Below, in pieces: positions 1 to 6,673 of a DNA stretch of 18,227 nucleotides. This DNA is from an uncultured Collinsella sp. GTDB taxonomy: Bacteria; Actinomycetota; Coriobacteriia; Coriobacteriales; Coriobacteriaceae. The notes beneath the pieces were generated by a model, which ran no database searches, had not been told where the DNA came from, and saw nothing but the letters and a program-made list of their open reading frames with translations. Location of the stretch: contig CABUNJ010000036.1 of NCBI GenBank assembly GCA_902492935.1, forward strand, positions 1 through 18,227, written 5' to 3'. How positions within the stretch are numbered: the first letter of the stretch is position 1; every line of letters begins with the position of its first letter. The position numbers and the translations under genes were made by a program.

Positions 1-44
1 GCGAAGAGCGTTGCTGCCTAGGCTAGCCCCTTGTCACACAAACT

Positions 45-62
45 ACCGAAGCCTCGGTTTTT
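45..62. terminator. Short, probably bidirectional terminator downstream of the activase gene
   Basis: ACCGA (45-49) pairs with TCGGT (54-58) around the loop AGCC. On the plus strand TTTT follows directly. On the minus strand the same stem is followed by AGTTTG. It lies 40 bases past the stop of the minus-strand activase gene, where that operon should end. The stem has only five base pairs, so strength is uncertain. Nothing else is recognisable in positions 1-101. Confidence 0.4.
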
Positions 63-101
63 GTGCCGAGATATTGAGGATGTGCATGTCGCGGTACACC
101 C

Positions 102-866
102 CTAGGCCAAGGCGGTGGCGCGGACAGCCGCGCCGATGGCACCGGCAAAGCGCGCCTGGGGCGAGGTAGTGACCGGCGACCCCAGTAGCTCGCCCAACCG
201 CTCCACCACGAAGGCGTTCTCGCACAGGCCACCGGTCAGGTAGTACGGGGCGCCCGCGGCCTGCCCGGCCATGGTCGCCACGCGCGAGACCACGCTGTCG
301 ATCACACCGCGGGCGATGTTCTCGCGCGGCTCACCGCGACCGATCAGGCTGATGACCTCGCTTTCGGCAAACACCGTGCACATGCTGCTGATCTTGGTGG
401 GCTCACCGGAACGCGCAAGGTCGGCCATCTGCTGTTGGGAAATACCCAGACGGTCGGCCATGATCTCCAAAAAGCGCCCCGTGCCGGCGGCGCACTTGTC
501 GTTCATGGCAAACTTGGCCACGCGGCCGCCTTTAAGCTGAATGACCTTGGTGTCCTGGCCGCCCACGTCAATCACCGTGCCGTGATCGCCAAACAGGCGC
601 ACGGCACCGGTACCGTGGCAGGTAATCTCGGTCACGACCTTGTGCGCATAGGGCACGGCAACGCGACCATATCCGGTCGCGATCACGCGCACGTCGTCGG
701 CAGCCACGTCATAGCCAGCCGCGGCAAGCTCGCCGCGCAGACGCTCGGAAGCATCGACCGAGGAGAACCCGGTTGGCTGCACGCACGTCCACGACACCGA
801 ACCCTCCCCGTCGACCACAGCAGCCTTAGCCGCCGTAGACCCGATATCGATCCCGATCCCTATCAT
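102..866 (-). CDS. Acyl-CoA dehydratase activase / double-cubane protein reductase (BadF/BcrA/HgdC ATPase family, YjiL-like)
   Basis: This 254-residue protein belongs to the ASKHA-fold BadF/BadG/BcrA/BcrD ATPases. These are homodimers that hold one [4Fe-4S] cluster and use ATP hydrolysis to fire low-potential electrons into a 2-hydroxyacyl-CoA dehydratase or double-cubane partner. Seen: phosphate-1 motif GIDIGSTAAK (residues 5-14), second nucleotide motif IDVGGQDTK (99-107), and cluster cysteines C125 (MNDKCAAGTGRF) and C163 (SSMCTVFAESE), the spacing known for HgdC. Length and sequence resemble E. coli YjiL (about 255 residues) as I remember it. The ATG at 866 has GGGAGA upstream. It is the last gene of a minus-strand operon, 104 bases after the YjiM-like gene, and is the obvious electron donor for the two upstream proteins. 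The family is confident; the exact partner and substrate are inferred. Confidence 0.93.
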   Translation of the reverse strand: MIGIGIDIGSTAAKAAVVDGEGSVSWTCVQPTGFSSVDASERLRGELAAAGYDVAADDVRVIATGYGRVAVPYAHKVVTEITCHGTGAVRLFGDHGTVIDVGGQDTKVIQLKGGRVAKFAMNDKCAAGTGRFLEIMADRLGISQQQMADLARSGEPTKISSMCTVFAESEVISLIGRGEPRENIARGVIDSVVSRVATMAGQAAGAPYYLTGGLCENAFVVERLGELLGSPVTTSPQARFAGAIGAAVRATALA

Positions 867-931
867 GGCTCTCTCCCAATCTAAACATCAAAGACAGCGG
901 CGCGTTCAGGCGCCTTGGCATCCTCCCTCAC

Positions 932-962
932 ATGTGACAAAGGGACAGTCCCTTTGTCACAT
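932..962. repeat. 31-bp near-perfect palindrome, copy 1 (ATGTGACAAAGGGAC family)
   Basis: ATGTGACAAAGGGAC (932-946) and its exact reverse complement (948-962) flank a single central A. It lies in the 104-base gap between the YjiM-like gene and its activase gene. A second copy differing at one base is at 12681-12711. No T-tract follows on either strand, so it is not a classic terminator. It behaves like an interspersed REP-type element. Confidence 0.9.
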
Positions 963-970
963 ACCGTCAC

Positions 971-2134
971 CTACAGGGTTTCGATGAAGGCGGCGATGCG
1001 GGTCTCGATCTGGCCCATGTCGCCGTTGCTGTAGTCGGTCTCGATCTTCATATACGGAATACCCGCACCCTCGACAGCCTCCTGCATGCGGGCACTCTCC
1101 ACGTTAAAGGTGTGGCAGGCCTGGAGCACGTTTTCGACCACGCCATCGACGTGATACTTCTCGCACATGGCCAGCGTATTTTCCATACGACCGTCGTTGG
1201 GCGTCATGACCGAGCAGTTGATGTCCAGGTAGCGGTCGGCTATGGCGCGCAAGATGTCGGGAGCCTCCGGGTCGATCATCATGGCCGCCGTGCGCTCGCC
1301 CGAGCAGTCGTCCATGCATACGACCACGCCGCCGTTGGACTCGATGGTGCGACCGATCTTGTTGATTACGCCGCCCACCGGGCAGCCGGTAATCAGAATG
1401 CGCTTGGCATCCGCCGCGACCGGGCGCTCGCCCGCGTCGTAGGCCTCGCGCAGCTTGATAACCTTTTGCTCCAGCTGCTGCGTATAGGCCTCGATATCAA
1501 AGCTGAACGTACCGGCAAACATGGTGCTCATCAGGTCGACGCCGCTCATGGCCGCCGGCTGGTTGGCCTGCAGCGCAAACATATCGAGCTGGGCCGCACG
1601 CAAGCGGTTGCGACGACGGACGGCAGCGCGCAGGTCATCGTCGGTAATCGTAATGCCGTAGAAGCCCTCGAGCTCCTCCTTGAGCAGGCGGCACTCCTCG
1701 TACCAGCCTTCACGCTCGTAGGCGCGATCGCGACCCTGCGGAAGATGCAGAATGTGCGTGCGCTTGAGCTCGTTGAGTAGCTCGTACATCTTCTTCTTGC
1801 CGTCGCAGGTGGTCTCGCCGATGATCATGTCGCTAAAGTACGTAAACGGGCACTTTTGCGAGTAGGCAAAACCGTACGTCGACTTGATGAGCGGACACAG
1901 ATTTGCCGGCAGCACCTTCTCGGCCTCGGGAATCACCTCATCGGACGTACCGCACAGAGCCACGCTCGCAGCCCCCGCGGCATCGATAATCTCGAGCGGC
2001 GTATAGCTGCACAAAAAGCCGACCAGGCGATTACCGGCCTGCTTGTAATCCTTGACGCGAATAAACGACGCCTTGCGCTGTTCGTTGAACTCCTCAAACG
2101 TGGACGGCAACGGCTGCTCAATATATTCCGGCAT
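971..2134 (-). CDS. Double-cubane-cluster anaerobic reductase / 2-hydroxyacyl-CoA dehydratase-family subunit (YjiM-like)
   Basis: This 387-residue protein is of the HgdB/FldC/BcrC superfamily and is closest, from memory, to E. coli YjiM (about 383 residues), the type described as double-cubane [8Fe-9S] cluster proteins. These reduce unactivated substrates with electrons from an ATP-driven activase. Seen: conserved cysteines at residues 42 (FLCSYTPLEI), 61, 80 (NLCPLIKS), 95 (KCPFTYFSD) and 110 (GETTCDGKKKMYE), a later ITGCPVGG, LQACHT, and the C-terminal ETDYSNGDMGQIETR. The start is the ATG at 2134 with AAGGAG four bases upstream. A TTG fifteen bases earlier would put the ribosome binding site inside the gene. 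It sits between a paralogue (upstream) and the activase (downstream). The physiological substrate cannot be told from the sequence. A hydroxyacyl-CoA dehydratase subunit is the alternative. Confidence 0.9.
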   Translation of the reverse strand: MPEYIEQPLPSTFEEFNEQRKASFIRVKDYKQAGNRLVGFLCSYTPLEIIDAAGAASVALCGTSDEVIPEAEKVLPANLCPLIKSTYGFAYSQKCPFTYFSDMIIGETTCDGKKKMYELLNELKRTHILHLPQGRDRAYEREGWYEECRLLKEELEGFYGITITDDDLRAAVRRRNRLRAAQLDMFALQANQPAAMSGVDLMSTMFAGTFSFDIEAYTQQLEQKVIKLREAYDAGERPVAADAKRILITGCPVGGVINKIGRTIESNGGVVVCMDDCSGERTAAMMIDPEAPDILRAIADRYLDINCSVMTPNDGRMENTLAMCEKYHVDGVVENVLQACHTFNVESARMQEAVEGAGIPYMKIETDYSNGDMGQIETRIAAFIETL

Positions 2135-2171
2135 ATAGCTCCTTAACAAACCTTTTAACCAACCAAGGAAA

Positions 2172-2273
2172 CGGCTTTCCCAGGTGCTCGAGGTTGCCGT
2201 GAAAGAGGAGCGCCGCGTACTTTGGTACGCAAGCGACAGTTAGAACGGCAAGATCGGGTGCCTGGGGAAGCCG
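2172..2273. repeat. 102-nt almost fully self-complementary element between two operon genes
   Basis: Positions 2172-2200 pair with 2245-2273 with only two mismatches in 29 positions (2192/2253 and 2193/2252), counting four G-T pairs. The loop region holds a second hairpin, GCGTAC-TTTG-GTACGC (2215-2230), with a further CGC/GCG pair outside it. The element fills most of the gap between the two double-cubane paralogues. The reading frames on both sides are intact. As RNA it would be a long rod on either strand: a possible RNase III site, stability element or non-autonomous mobile element. No terminal target-site duplication was identified. Confidence 0.75.
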
Positions 2274-2288
2274 CCGAGACGGATAGCC

Positions 2289-3572
2289 CTAAATGGTTTC
2301 CAAGAAAGCCTCGATCCTGGTTTGCAGTTGGCCGGCATCCTCGCCGGCGTAGTCGGTCGTGATGTGCATAAACGGGATGCCGGCCTCCTCGGCGGCCTTC
2401 TCCACGGCAAACGACTCCATCTCGTAGAGCGTGCAGAACTGCAGGGCCACGTCGACGATGCCGTCGGCATGCAGGTCCTTGGCCATCTGGACAATGTCCT
2501 TCATACGCTGGTCGTTGGGCGTAAAGACGGCGCAGTTGATCTTAAAGTAGCGCTCGGCGATGGCATCGAGCATCTCGTCGACCGTCTCGCCGCTCTCGTC
2601 CACCAGGTCCTTGTAGTAGCGCGAACCCGTGCAGGACTCCTCGCCCACTACGACGCCACCGGCCTTCTCGATCAGGTTGAACAGCTTCCAGTTGGGCACG
2701 GCCATGGGCGTACCGGTGTACAGGATGCGCTTGGTGCCCTTGGGCGCCACGCCCTCGCCGGCTTCAACGCGCTGCTCGCACTCAGCCGCCATATCGTTGA
2801 TGGCGCCAGTCAGACGCGGCGTGTCGTCCATAAAGGCGGCCTGAACGGTCAGCAGGCTGTCGAGACCGCTGATGGGCGCTGGATCGGCAGCGCGCGTGGC
2901 AGCAAGGCGCTGCAGGGCGCGACGCTTCTCATTGACGGCGTGGATGGCGGCCTTCAGACGCTCGGGCGTAATCTTGACGCCGCACTCGTCCTCGATCTTG
3001 GCGGCGAGCTTCTTGACCTCGGCCTTCCAGGTCACGAGCGTCGACTCGTCGTGCACGTTGGGAATATCCATGACGTACATGTTCTTTTGCGTTGCAAAGA
3101 ACTCGTAGGCCTTCTTCTTGCCATCGCAGGTGTTCTCGCCTACCACCAAGTCACTCGACTCAATATAGGGGCAGACCTCGCCCAGCTTAAAGCCGGCAAA
3201 GCTCTTGATAAGCGGGCAGGTGTTGCGCGGCAGGTGCTCCTCGACCTTGTCCGTTGCCCAGTCGGCACCCGAGCACAGACCCACGGGAATGCCGTCACAG
3301 GCAAGCACGATCTCCTCGGGCACGTACACGCAGAACGAGCCCACGATCTTGGTGGCCTCGCCGGCCTCCTTCTTGTCGAGCATCTCCTTAATACGGCCGC
3401 TGTGGATGTTGGTGGCCACAAAGTCCAGGTAGGACGTGGACTTGGGGCGATTGTTCTGCGTCAGGAACATATCGCCGTACATCTGGCCCACGGCGCCCAG
3501 CAGCATATCGTGGTCGGCAAGATTCATGCCGAGGCTCTCCCACATCGGATGGAAATCAAATTCTTCAGCCAT
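2289..3572 (-). CDS. 2-hydroxyacyl-CoA dehydratase / double-cubane family protein, larger paralogue
   Basis: This 427-residue protein belongs to the same family as its downstream neighbour. Its cysteines at residues 81, 100, 119, 134 and 149 (FCVYVPEEI, GLCSGAD, NTCPLIKS, VCPYIESSD, ENTCDGKKKAYE) have exactly the neighbour's spacing, offset by 39. It has an extra N-terminal stretch (residues 1-39). The neighbour's ITGCP is YTGTP here, so one conserved cysteine is missing. The C-terminus keeps LQFCT and TTDYAGEDAGQLQTR. The start is the ATG at 3572, with GAGAGGGG nine bases away; the frame is open further upstream but has no ribosome binding site there. The 427 plus 387 size pair fits a heterodimer like dehydratase alpha/beta subunits, activated by the product of the third gene. 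Two separate homodimeric reductases sharing one activase is the alternative. Confidence 0.88.
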   Translation of the reverse strand: MAEEFDFHPMWESLGMNLADHDMLLGAVGQMYGDMFLTQNNRPKSTSYLDFVATNIHSGRIKEMLDKKEAGEATKIVGSFCVYVPEEIVLACDGIPVGLCSGADWATDKVEEHLPRNTCPLIKSFAGFKLGEVCPYIESSDLVVGENTCDGKKKAYEFFATQKNMYVMDIPNVHDESTLVTWKAEVKKLAAKIEDECGVKITPERLKAAIHAVNEKRRALQRLAATRAADPAPISGLDSLLTVQAAFMDDTPRLTGAINDMAAECEQRVEAGEGVAPKGTKRILYTGTPMAVPNWKLFNLIEKAGGVVVGEESCTGSRYYKDLVDESGETVDEMLDAIAERYFKINCAVFTPNDQRMKDIVQMAKDLHADGIVDVALQFCTLYEMESFAVEKAAEEAGIPFMHITTDYAGEDAGQLQTRIEAFLETI

Positions 3573-3617
3573 GGCGGTTCCCCTCTCGAACCAAAAATGA
3601 ATAGCTACGGTATTGCT

Positions 3618-3647
3618 GCACGGCGGGTGGCGAAAACCCGACCGCAC
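3618..3647 (-). promoter_or_regulatory. Hairpin in the leader of the double-cubane operon
   Basis: On the minus strand GTGCGG-T-CGGGT pairs with ACCCG-CCGTGC around a seven-base loop (eleven pairs, one bulged T, two G-T pairs). It lies about 45 bases before the start codon at 3572. A ten-base direct repeat, CGAAAACCCG, occurs at 3631-3640 and 3647-3656. No known riboswitch class was recognised. A regulatory role is only a possibility. Confidence 0.4.
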
Positions 3648-3731
3648 GAAAACCCGGAATTTTGGGGAATCTGCTTTGCAGCTGATTATTTAGTTGTGCA
3701 TCGTCTCTCCCGGAGCCGTGAACATACCTGC

Positions 3732-3800
3732 TCATATGCGGCCCCGAGCCATATACAGGGCGCGCGCGGCAACGCGGCGAATGTATGTCGTCTGCGGCAT
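3732..3800 (-). CDS. 22-codon leader ORF / small protein upstream of the double-cubane operon
   Basis: ATG at 3800 to TGA at 3732 encodes 22 residues beginning MPQTTYIRRVAARALYM. It is preceded by AAAGGAGG eight bases from the ATG, the strongest ribosome binding site in the left half of the window. The peptide is basic (five arginines) and could form an amphipathic helix. It has no run of one amino acid of the kind used in classical attenuators. It lies 28 bases behind a promoter-like site (3831-3859) and 159 bases ahead of the first enzyme gene, so it should be on the same transcript. It may be a regulatory leader or a real small protein. I do not recognise the peptide family. Confidence 0.5.
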   Translation of the reverse strand: MPQTTYIRRVAARALYMARGRI

Positions 3801-3820
3801 GTGCGCACCCTCCTTTACAA

Positions 3821-3859
3821 GTTGAGGTCAACTATATCAGCGGTCATCGACCATGCGAA
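3821..3859 (-). promoter_or_regulatory. Candidate promoter and operator for the double-cubane operon
   Basis: On the minus strand, TTCGCA (3859-3854) and TATAGT (3836-3831) are separated by 17 bases, a reasonable sigma-70-type pair. The inverted repeat GTTGACCTCAAC (3832-3821) overlaps the end of the -10 box and the expected transcription start, a position suited to a repressor. The region 3573-4001 otherwise holds the leader ORF, the leader hairpin and, near 3962-3976, a weak AAGCC/GGCTT hairpin past the modC stop that might act as the modC terminator. Confidence 0.45.
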
Positions 3860-4001
3860 CGCCGTTGACATTCGTACGACAGCGTCGTGTGCCATCGTTT
3901 AATAAATAATTATCTGTGTTGATAAGAGTTTGTCATCCATCATTCGGCGAACGGCAAGACAAAGCCGCCGAGGCTTATATCCCCAACGGCATTACCCGGC
4001 G

Positions 4002-5072
4002 CTATCGACAAACCAAATGGATCTTACTCGCATCGAAGTGCATGCGTAGCGTCTCGCCTGCTTGCGGCAGCTCGTCGACAGGCACGCCCACTTTGTTGAC
4101 CTTCCACTGCAGACGCGTGGGCGCATCAGTACGCGGCACGTCCAACAGCACCAGGCGCTCAAAGCGTGAATCGCTCACTCGGGCCACGTGCAAATCATAG
4201 CTGTTGCGGCCCCGTTCCGCGCGATTGTCAACATGGAAGTAGCTTGCGCGAATGCCCAGGTACGCCACATTATCGGGAACCTCGCGACCCACGTTAAAGG
4301 TCATGCCCCAGTCGAGGGCCTCAACTTCTTCGTCGCCGATCTTGCGCGCCCGGCTTGTGTTCTTGCAGCCCGTCAGGCGCAGCGCCGCCAGCGTCTGCGG
4401 ACGGCGGACCACGTCCTCGACGGAGCCGATCTCCTCAACATGCCCGTCGTGCATCACGCAGATACGCTGGCACAGGCGGCACGCTTCGTCGATGTCGTGG
4501 CTCACATAGAGCACGGTGCGGTTGCATACATCGAACAGGTCGAGCATGTTCTGTTCGAGGGCGCTCTTGAGATAGGAATCGAGTGCGCTCATGGGCTCGT
4601 CGAACATAAAGATGCCCGGGTGAGCCGCCACCATACGGGCAAGCGCCACACGTTGCTGCTGACCGCCCGAGAGACGCGCGGGATAGCGGTCGGCAAAATC
4701 GGCTAGGCCAAAGATGCCCAGGTAGCGCTCGGCAAGTTTTTTACGCGCCGCGGCGTCGCCCGCGTCCTTTACGCCGGCACATACGTTATCGGCCACCGTC
4801 ATGTTGGGAAACAGCTGATAGTTTTGGAACAGCAGGGCGCATTTGCGCTCCTGGGGCGACAGGTTGATGCCCGCCGCCGAGTCAAAAAAGGTCACGCCGT
4901 TGACGACGATCTTGCCCTCGTCGGGCGTCTCCACACCGGCAATGCAGCGCAGCGTACAGCTCTTGCCGCATCCGGAGGCACCGAGCAGCGCCACGCGCTC
5001 CTCGCCGGCCTCAAGCTGAATGTCGAGCGTAAAGCCGGGATAGCGCTTTTTGATATCCAGAACGAGCGACAT
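4002..5072 (-). CDS. modC: Molybdate ABC transporter ATP-binding protein ModC
   Basis: This 356-residue ABC ATPase energises molybdate (possibly tungstate) import. Seen: Walker A GASGCGKS (residues 31-38), Q-loop FQNYQLFP (82-89), signature LSGGQQQR (134-141), Walker B FMFDEP (155-160), D-loop SALD (162-165) and H-loop SHD (191-193). Residues of about 230-356 form the extra C-terminal region expected for ModC-type proteins (TOBE/MOP-like), though its sequence is not a textbook MOP match. The ATG at 5072 is three bases past the modB stop, with GGGAGG about ten bases upstream inside modB, so the two are translationally coupled. The subfamily rests mainly on its modA and modB neighbours; sulfate or other oxyanion ATPases look alike in isolation. 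Confidence 0.9.
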   Translation of the reverse strand: MSLVLDIKKRYPGFTLDIQLEAGEERVALLGASGCGKSCTLRCIAGVETPDEGKIVVNGVTFFDSAAGINLSPQERKCALLFQNYQLFPNMTVADNVCAGVKDAGDAAARKKLAERYLGIFGLADFADRYPARLSGGQQQRVALARMVAAHPGIFMFDEPMSALDSYLKSALEQNMLDLFDVCNRTVLYVSHDIDEACRLCQRICVMHDGHVEEIGSVEDVVRRPQTLAALRLTGCKNTSRARKIGDEEVEALDWGMTFNVGREVPDNVAYLGIRASYFHVDNRAERGRNSYDLHVARVSDSRFERLVLLDVPRTDAPTRLQWKVNKVGVPVDELPQAGETLRMHFDASKIHLVCR

Positions 5073-5075
5073 GGC

Positions 5076-6557
5076 TTATCGACCTCCCTTCGCAACCGCG
5101 TCGTCGCGCATAAGCTCGGCCAACGCCTCGCGGTCGATGCGCAGGGCATCGCCACCAACGGGGTCGAGCGAATCGCCCTGGCCGGCGAGCTCCTTGGTCT
5201 GCTTGCGCTCCGCACGCGAAAGGCCCCGCTCACGGTACTTTTGCGAGTGCGCCGTATACATGTTGATGAACAGGATGACCAGGAAGCTAAAGACGATTAC
5301 GACGACGACCCAAAAGAGCGCCACCGACGTATTGCCGCCCATCCATTCAAAGTAGATGGAGATGGGAATGGTCTGCGTAATGCCGGCATAGTTGCCCGCA
5401 AAGAACAGCGTGCAGCCAAACTCGCCCATAGCGCGGGCAAAGGCGAGCACCGTGCCGGCGGCGATAGACGGCCAGCCGAGGGGCATCATGAGTTTGGCAA
5501 AGATGCGACGCTCAGACCAGCCCAGCGTGCGCGCGGCGTCGAGCATCTGCGTGTCGAGGCTCTCGAAGGCGCCGAGTGCCGTACGATAGACGAGCGGGAA
5601 CGACACCACCACGGCAGAGATCACCGCCGCCGGCCACGTAAAGACAATCGAGATGCCGTGTGCGATCAGCCACTGCCCCACCCCGGTCGAGCGACCGAAC
5701 AGCATAAGCAGCAAAAAGCCGCAGACCGTGGGCGGCAGCACCATGGGAATGGTAAAGACTGAATCGAGCAGGCCCTTCACGCGGCTCGTGGTGCCCATGG
5801 TCTTCCACGCGGCAAACAAGCCCAGCGCAAACGCGATCACCAGGGCAAGACCGCTTGTTTTGATAGACACCCAAAACGGACGGTAGTCGATGCCGCCAAA
5901 AAACGTCTGGGCGCGTTCTGCCAGCGAAGGCGGCTCCGTCGTCGAGACGCTCGCATACGGCACCAGGGCGGCGTTATCGCTCCACAGAGCGCCGTCACCC
6001 AGGTTAAGCTCAGTGTTTGCGGCGTCCGCGGCGTTCACGACGGTGTAGTATTCGCCGTCGCCGCCCTTTACCTTAAACTGATAGCGGTAATCGCCCTGTA
6101 CCAGCGTATTGTCCGAGGTGAACACCCAATCGAGCTTGGAATCCTCCAGCAGCGCGCCTCCCATGGAGTGGGACTTATCGAGCCCCGCGAGCATCTTCTT
6201 GAGCGCCTTTTGATCGGAGAAGCTCGCAATGTCAAGGCCCGCCTCCTTGGCGGCGTGTGCATCGACCCATACCACGATGTTCGAAGGCGTCGTCACCGTC
6301 ACAAGCGTCGTCTTTTTGTAGATGGGAAATCGATAGCCCTCGGGCTGACCTGCAAACGAGCGTGCCGTGCCCTTGGCATTGCGCTCAAACGCGTTGAGGC
6401 CAAACTCGACGCCATCGATAAGCGCGGAGTCCTCGGTCGCCTGGCACCCATCGGCAGTGGTAAAGAGAGCCTCGGCACAGGCAGCCCCAGGCAGCGAGGT
6501 AAACGCAAAGAGAACCGCTGCCAGCGCGGCGAGCAGGCGAATCGTTTTCCTTGACAC
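5076..6557 (-). CDS. modB: Molybdate ABC transporter permease ModB with an extra N-terminal extracytoplasmic domain
   Basis: The C-terminal half (about residues 230-435) is a ModB/CysT-type permease. Membrane segments lie near 230-251, 266-287, 303-324, 365-387 and 411-433, and the EAA loop contacting ModC is at 341-360 (AARTLGWSERRIFAKLMMPL). Ahead of it are a signal-like sequence (1-28, ending AACA) and about 200 soluble residues (29-226), absent from ordinary ModB proteins of about 225 residues. A basic, charged tail of about 57 residues follows the last segment. The start is taken as GTG at 6557 because GAGGAG lies six bases upstream; an upstream GTG at 6596 has no ribosome binding site. 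The gene follows modA after 116 bases containing a terminator-like hairpin and is coupled to modC. The function of the extra domain is unknown; substrate capture or sensing is speculative. Confidence 0.87.
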   Translation of the reverse strand: MSRKTIRLLAALAAVLFAFTSLPGAACAEALFTTADGCQATEDSALIDGVEFGLNAFERNAKGTARSFAGQPEGYRFPIYKKTTLVTVTTPSNIVVWVDAHAAKEAGLDIASFSDQKALKKMLAGLDKSHSMGGALLEDSKLDWVFTSDNTLVQGDYRYQFKVKGGDGEYYTVVNAADAANTELNLGDGALWSDNAALVPYASVSTTEPPSLAERAQTFFGGIDYRPFWVSIKTSGLALVIAFALGLFAAWKTMGTTSRVKGLLDSVFTIPMVLPPTVCGFLLLMLFGRSTGVGQWLIAHGISIVFTWPAAVISAVVVSFPLVYRTALGAFESLDTQMLDAARTLGWSERRIFAKLMMPLGWPSIAAGTVLAFARAMGEFGCTLFFAGNYAGITQTIPISIYFEWMGGNTSVALFWVVVVIVFSFLVILFINMYTAHSQKYRERGLSRAERKQTKELAGQGDSLDPVGGDALRIDREALAELMRDDAVAKGGR

Positions 6558-6608
6558 GGGCGACTCCTCAAACACAGGGCAACGGCGCGCAGGCACGCCG
6601 GTTCAATC

Positions 6609-6641
6609 AAAAAGGACAGGCGATCGCAAGAACGCCCGCCC
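6609..6641 (-). terminator. Terminator-like hairpin between modA and modB (probable attenuator)
   Basis: On the minus strand GGGCGGGCG (6641-6633) pairs along its whole length with CGCCTGTCC (6622-6614), including two G-T pairs, around a ten-base loop. TTTTT follows (6613-6609). It lies inside the modABC gene order, so it should be a partial terminator that makes modA, the binding protein, more abundant than modBC. Confidence 0.65.
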
Positions 6642-6673
6642 TCAAGAATATCGTTATACAGTGCCCTTCCGCA

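Noticed and set aside
1..21. Possible last six codons of a plus-strand gene ending in TAG at 19-21
   Set aside because: Too short to test; the plus-strand T-run at 59-62 makes it possible, but nothing else supports it.
26..39. CCCCTTGTCACACA resembling one arm of the 31-bp palindrome
   Set aside because: Similar to CCCTTTGTCACAT, but no partner arm is present; too short to claim as a decayed copy.
2322..3902. Very long open frame on the plus strand over the larger double-cubane gene
   Set aside because: It is antisense to a gene with clear family motifs; such shadows are expected in GC-rich DNA. It shows no recognisable domain and has no supporting ribosome binding site.
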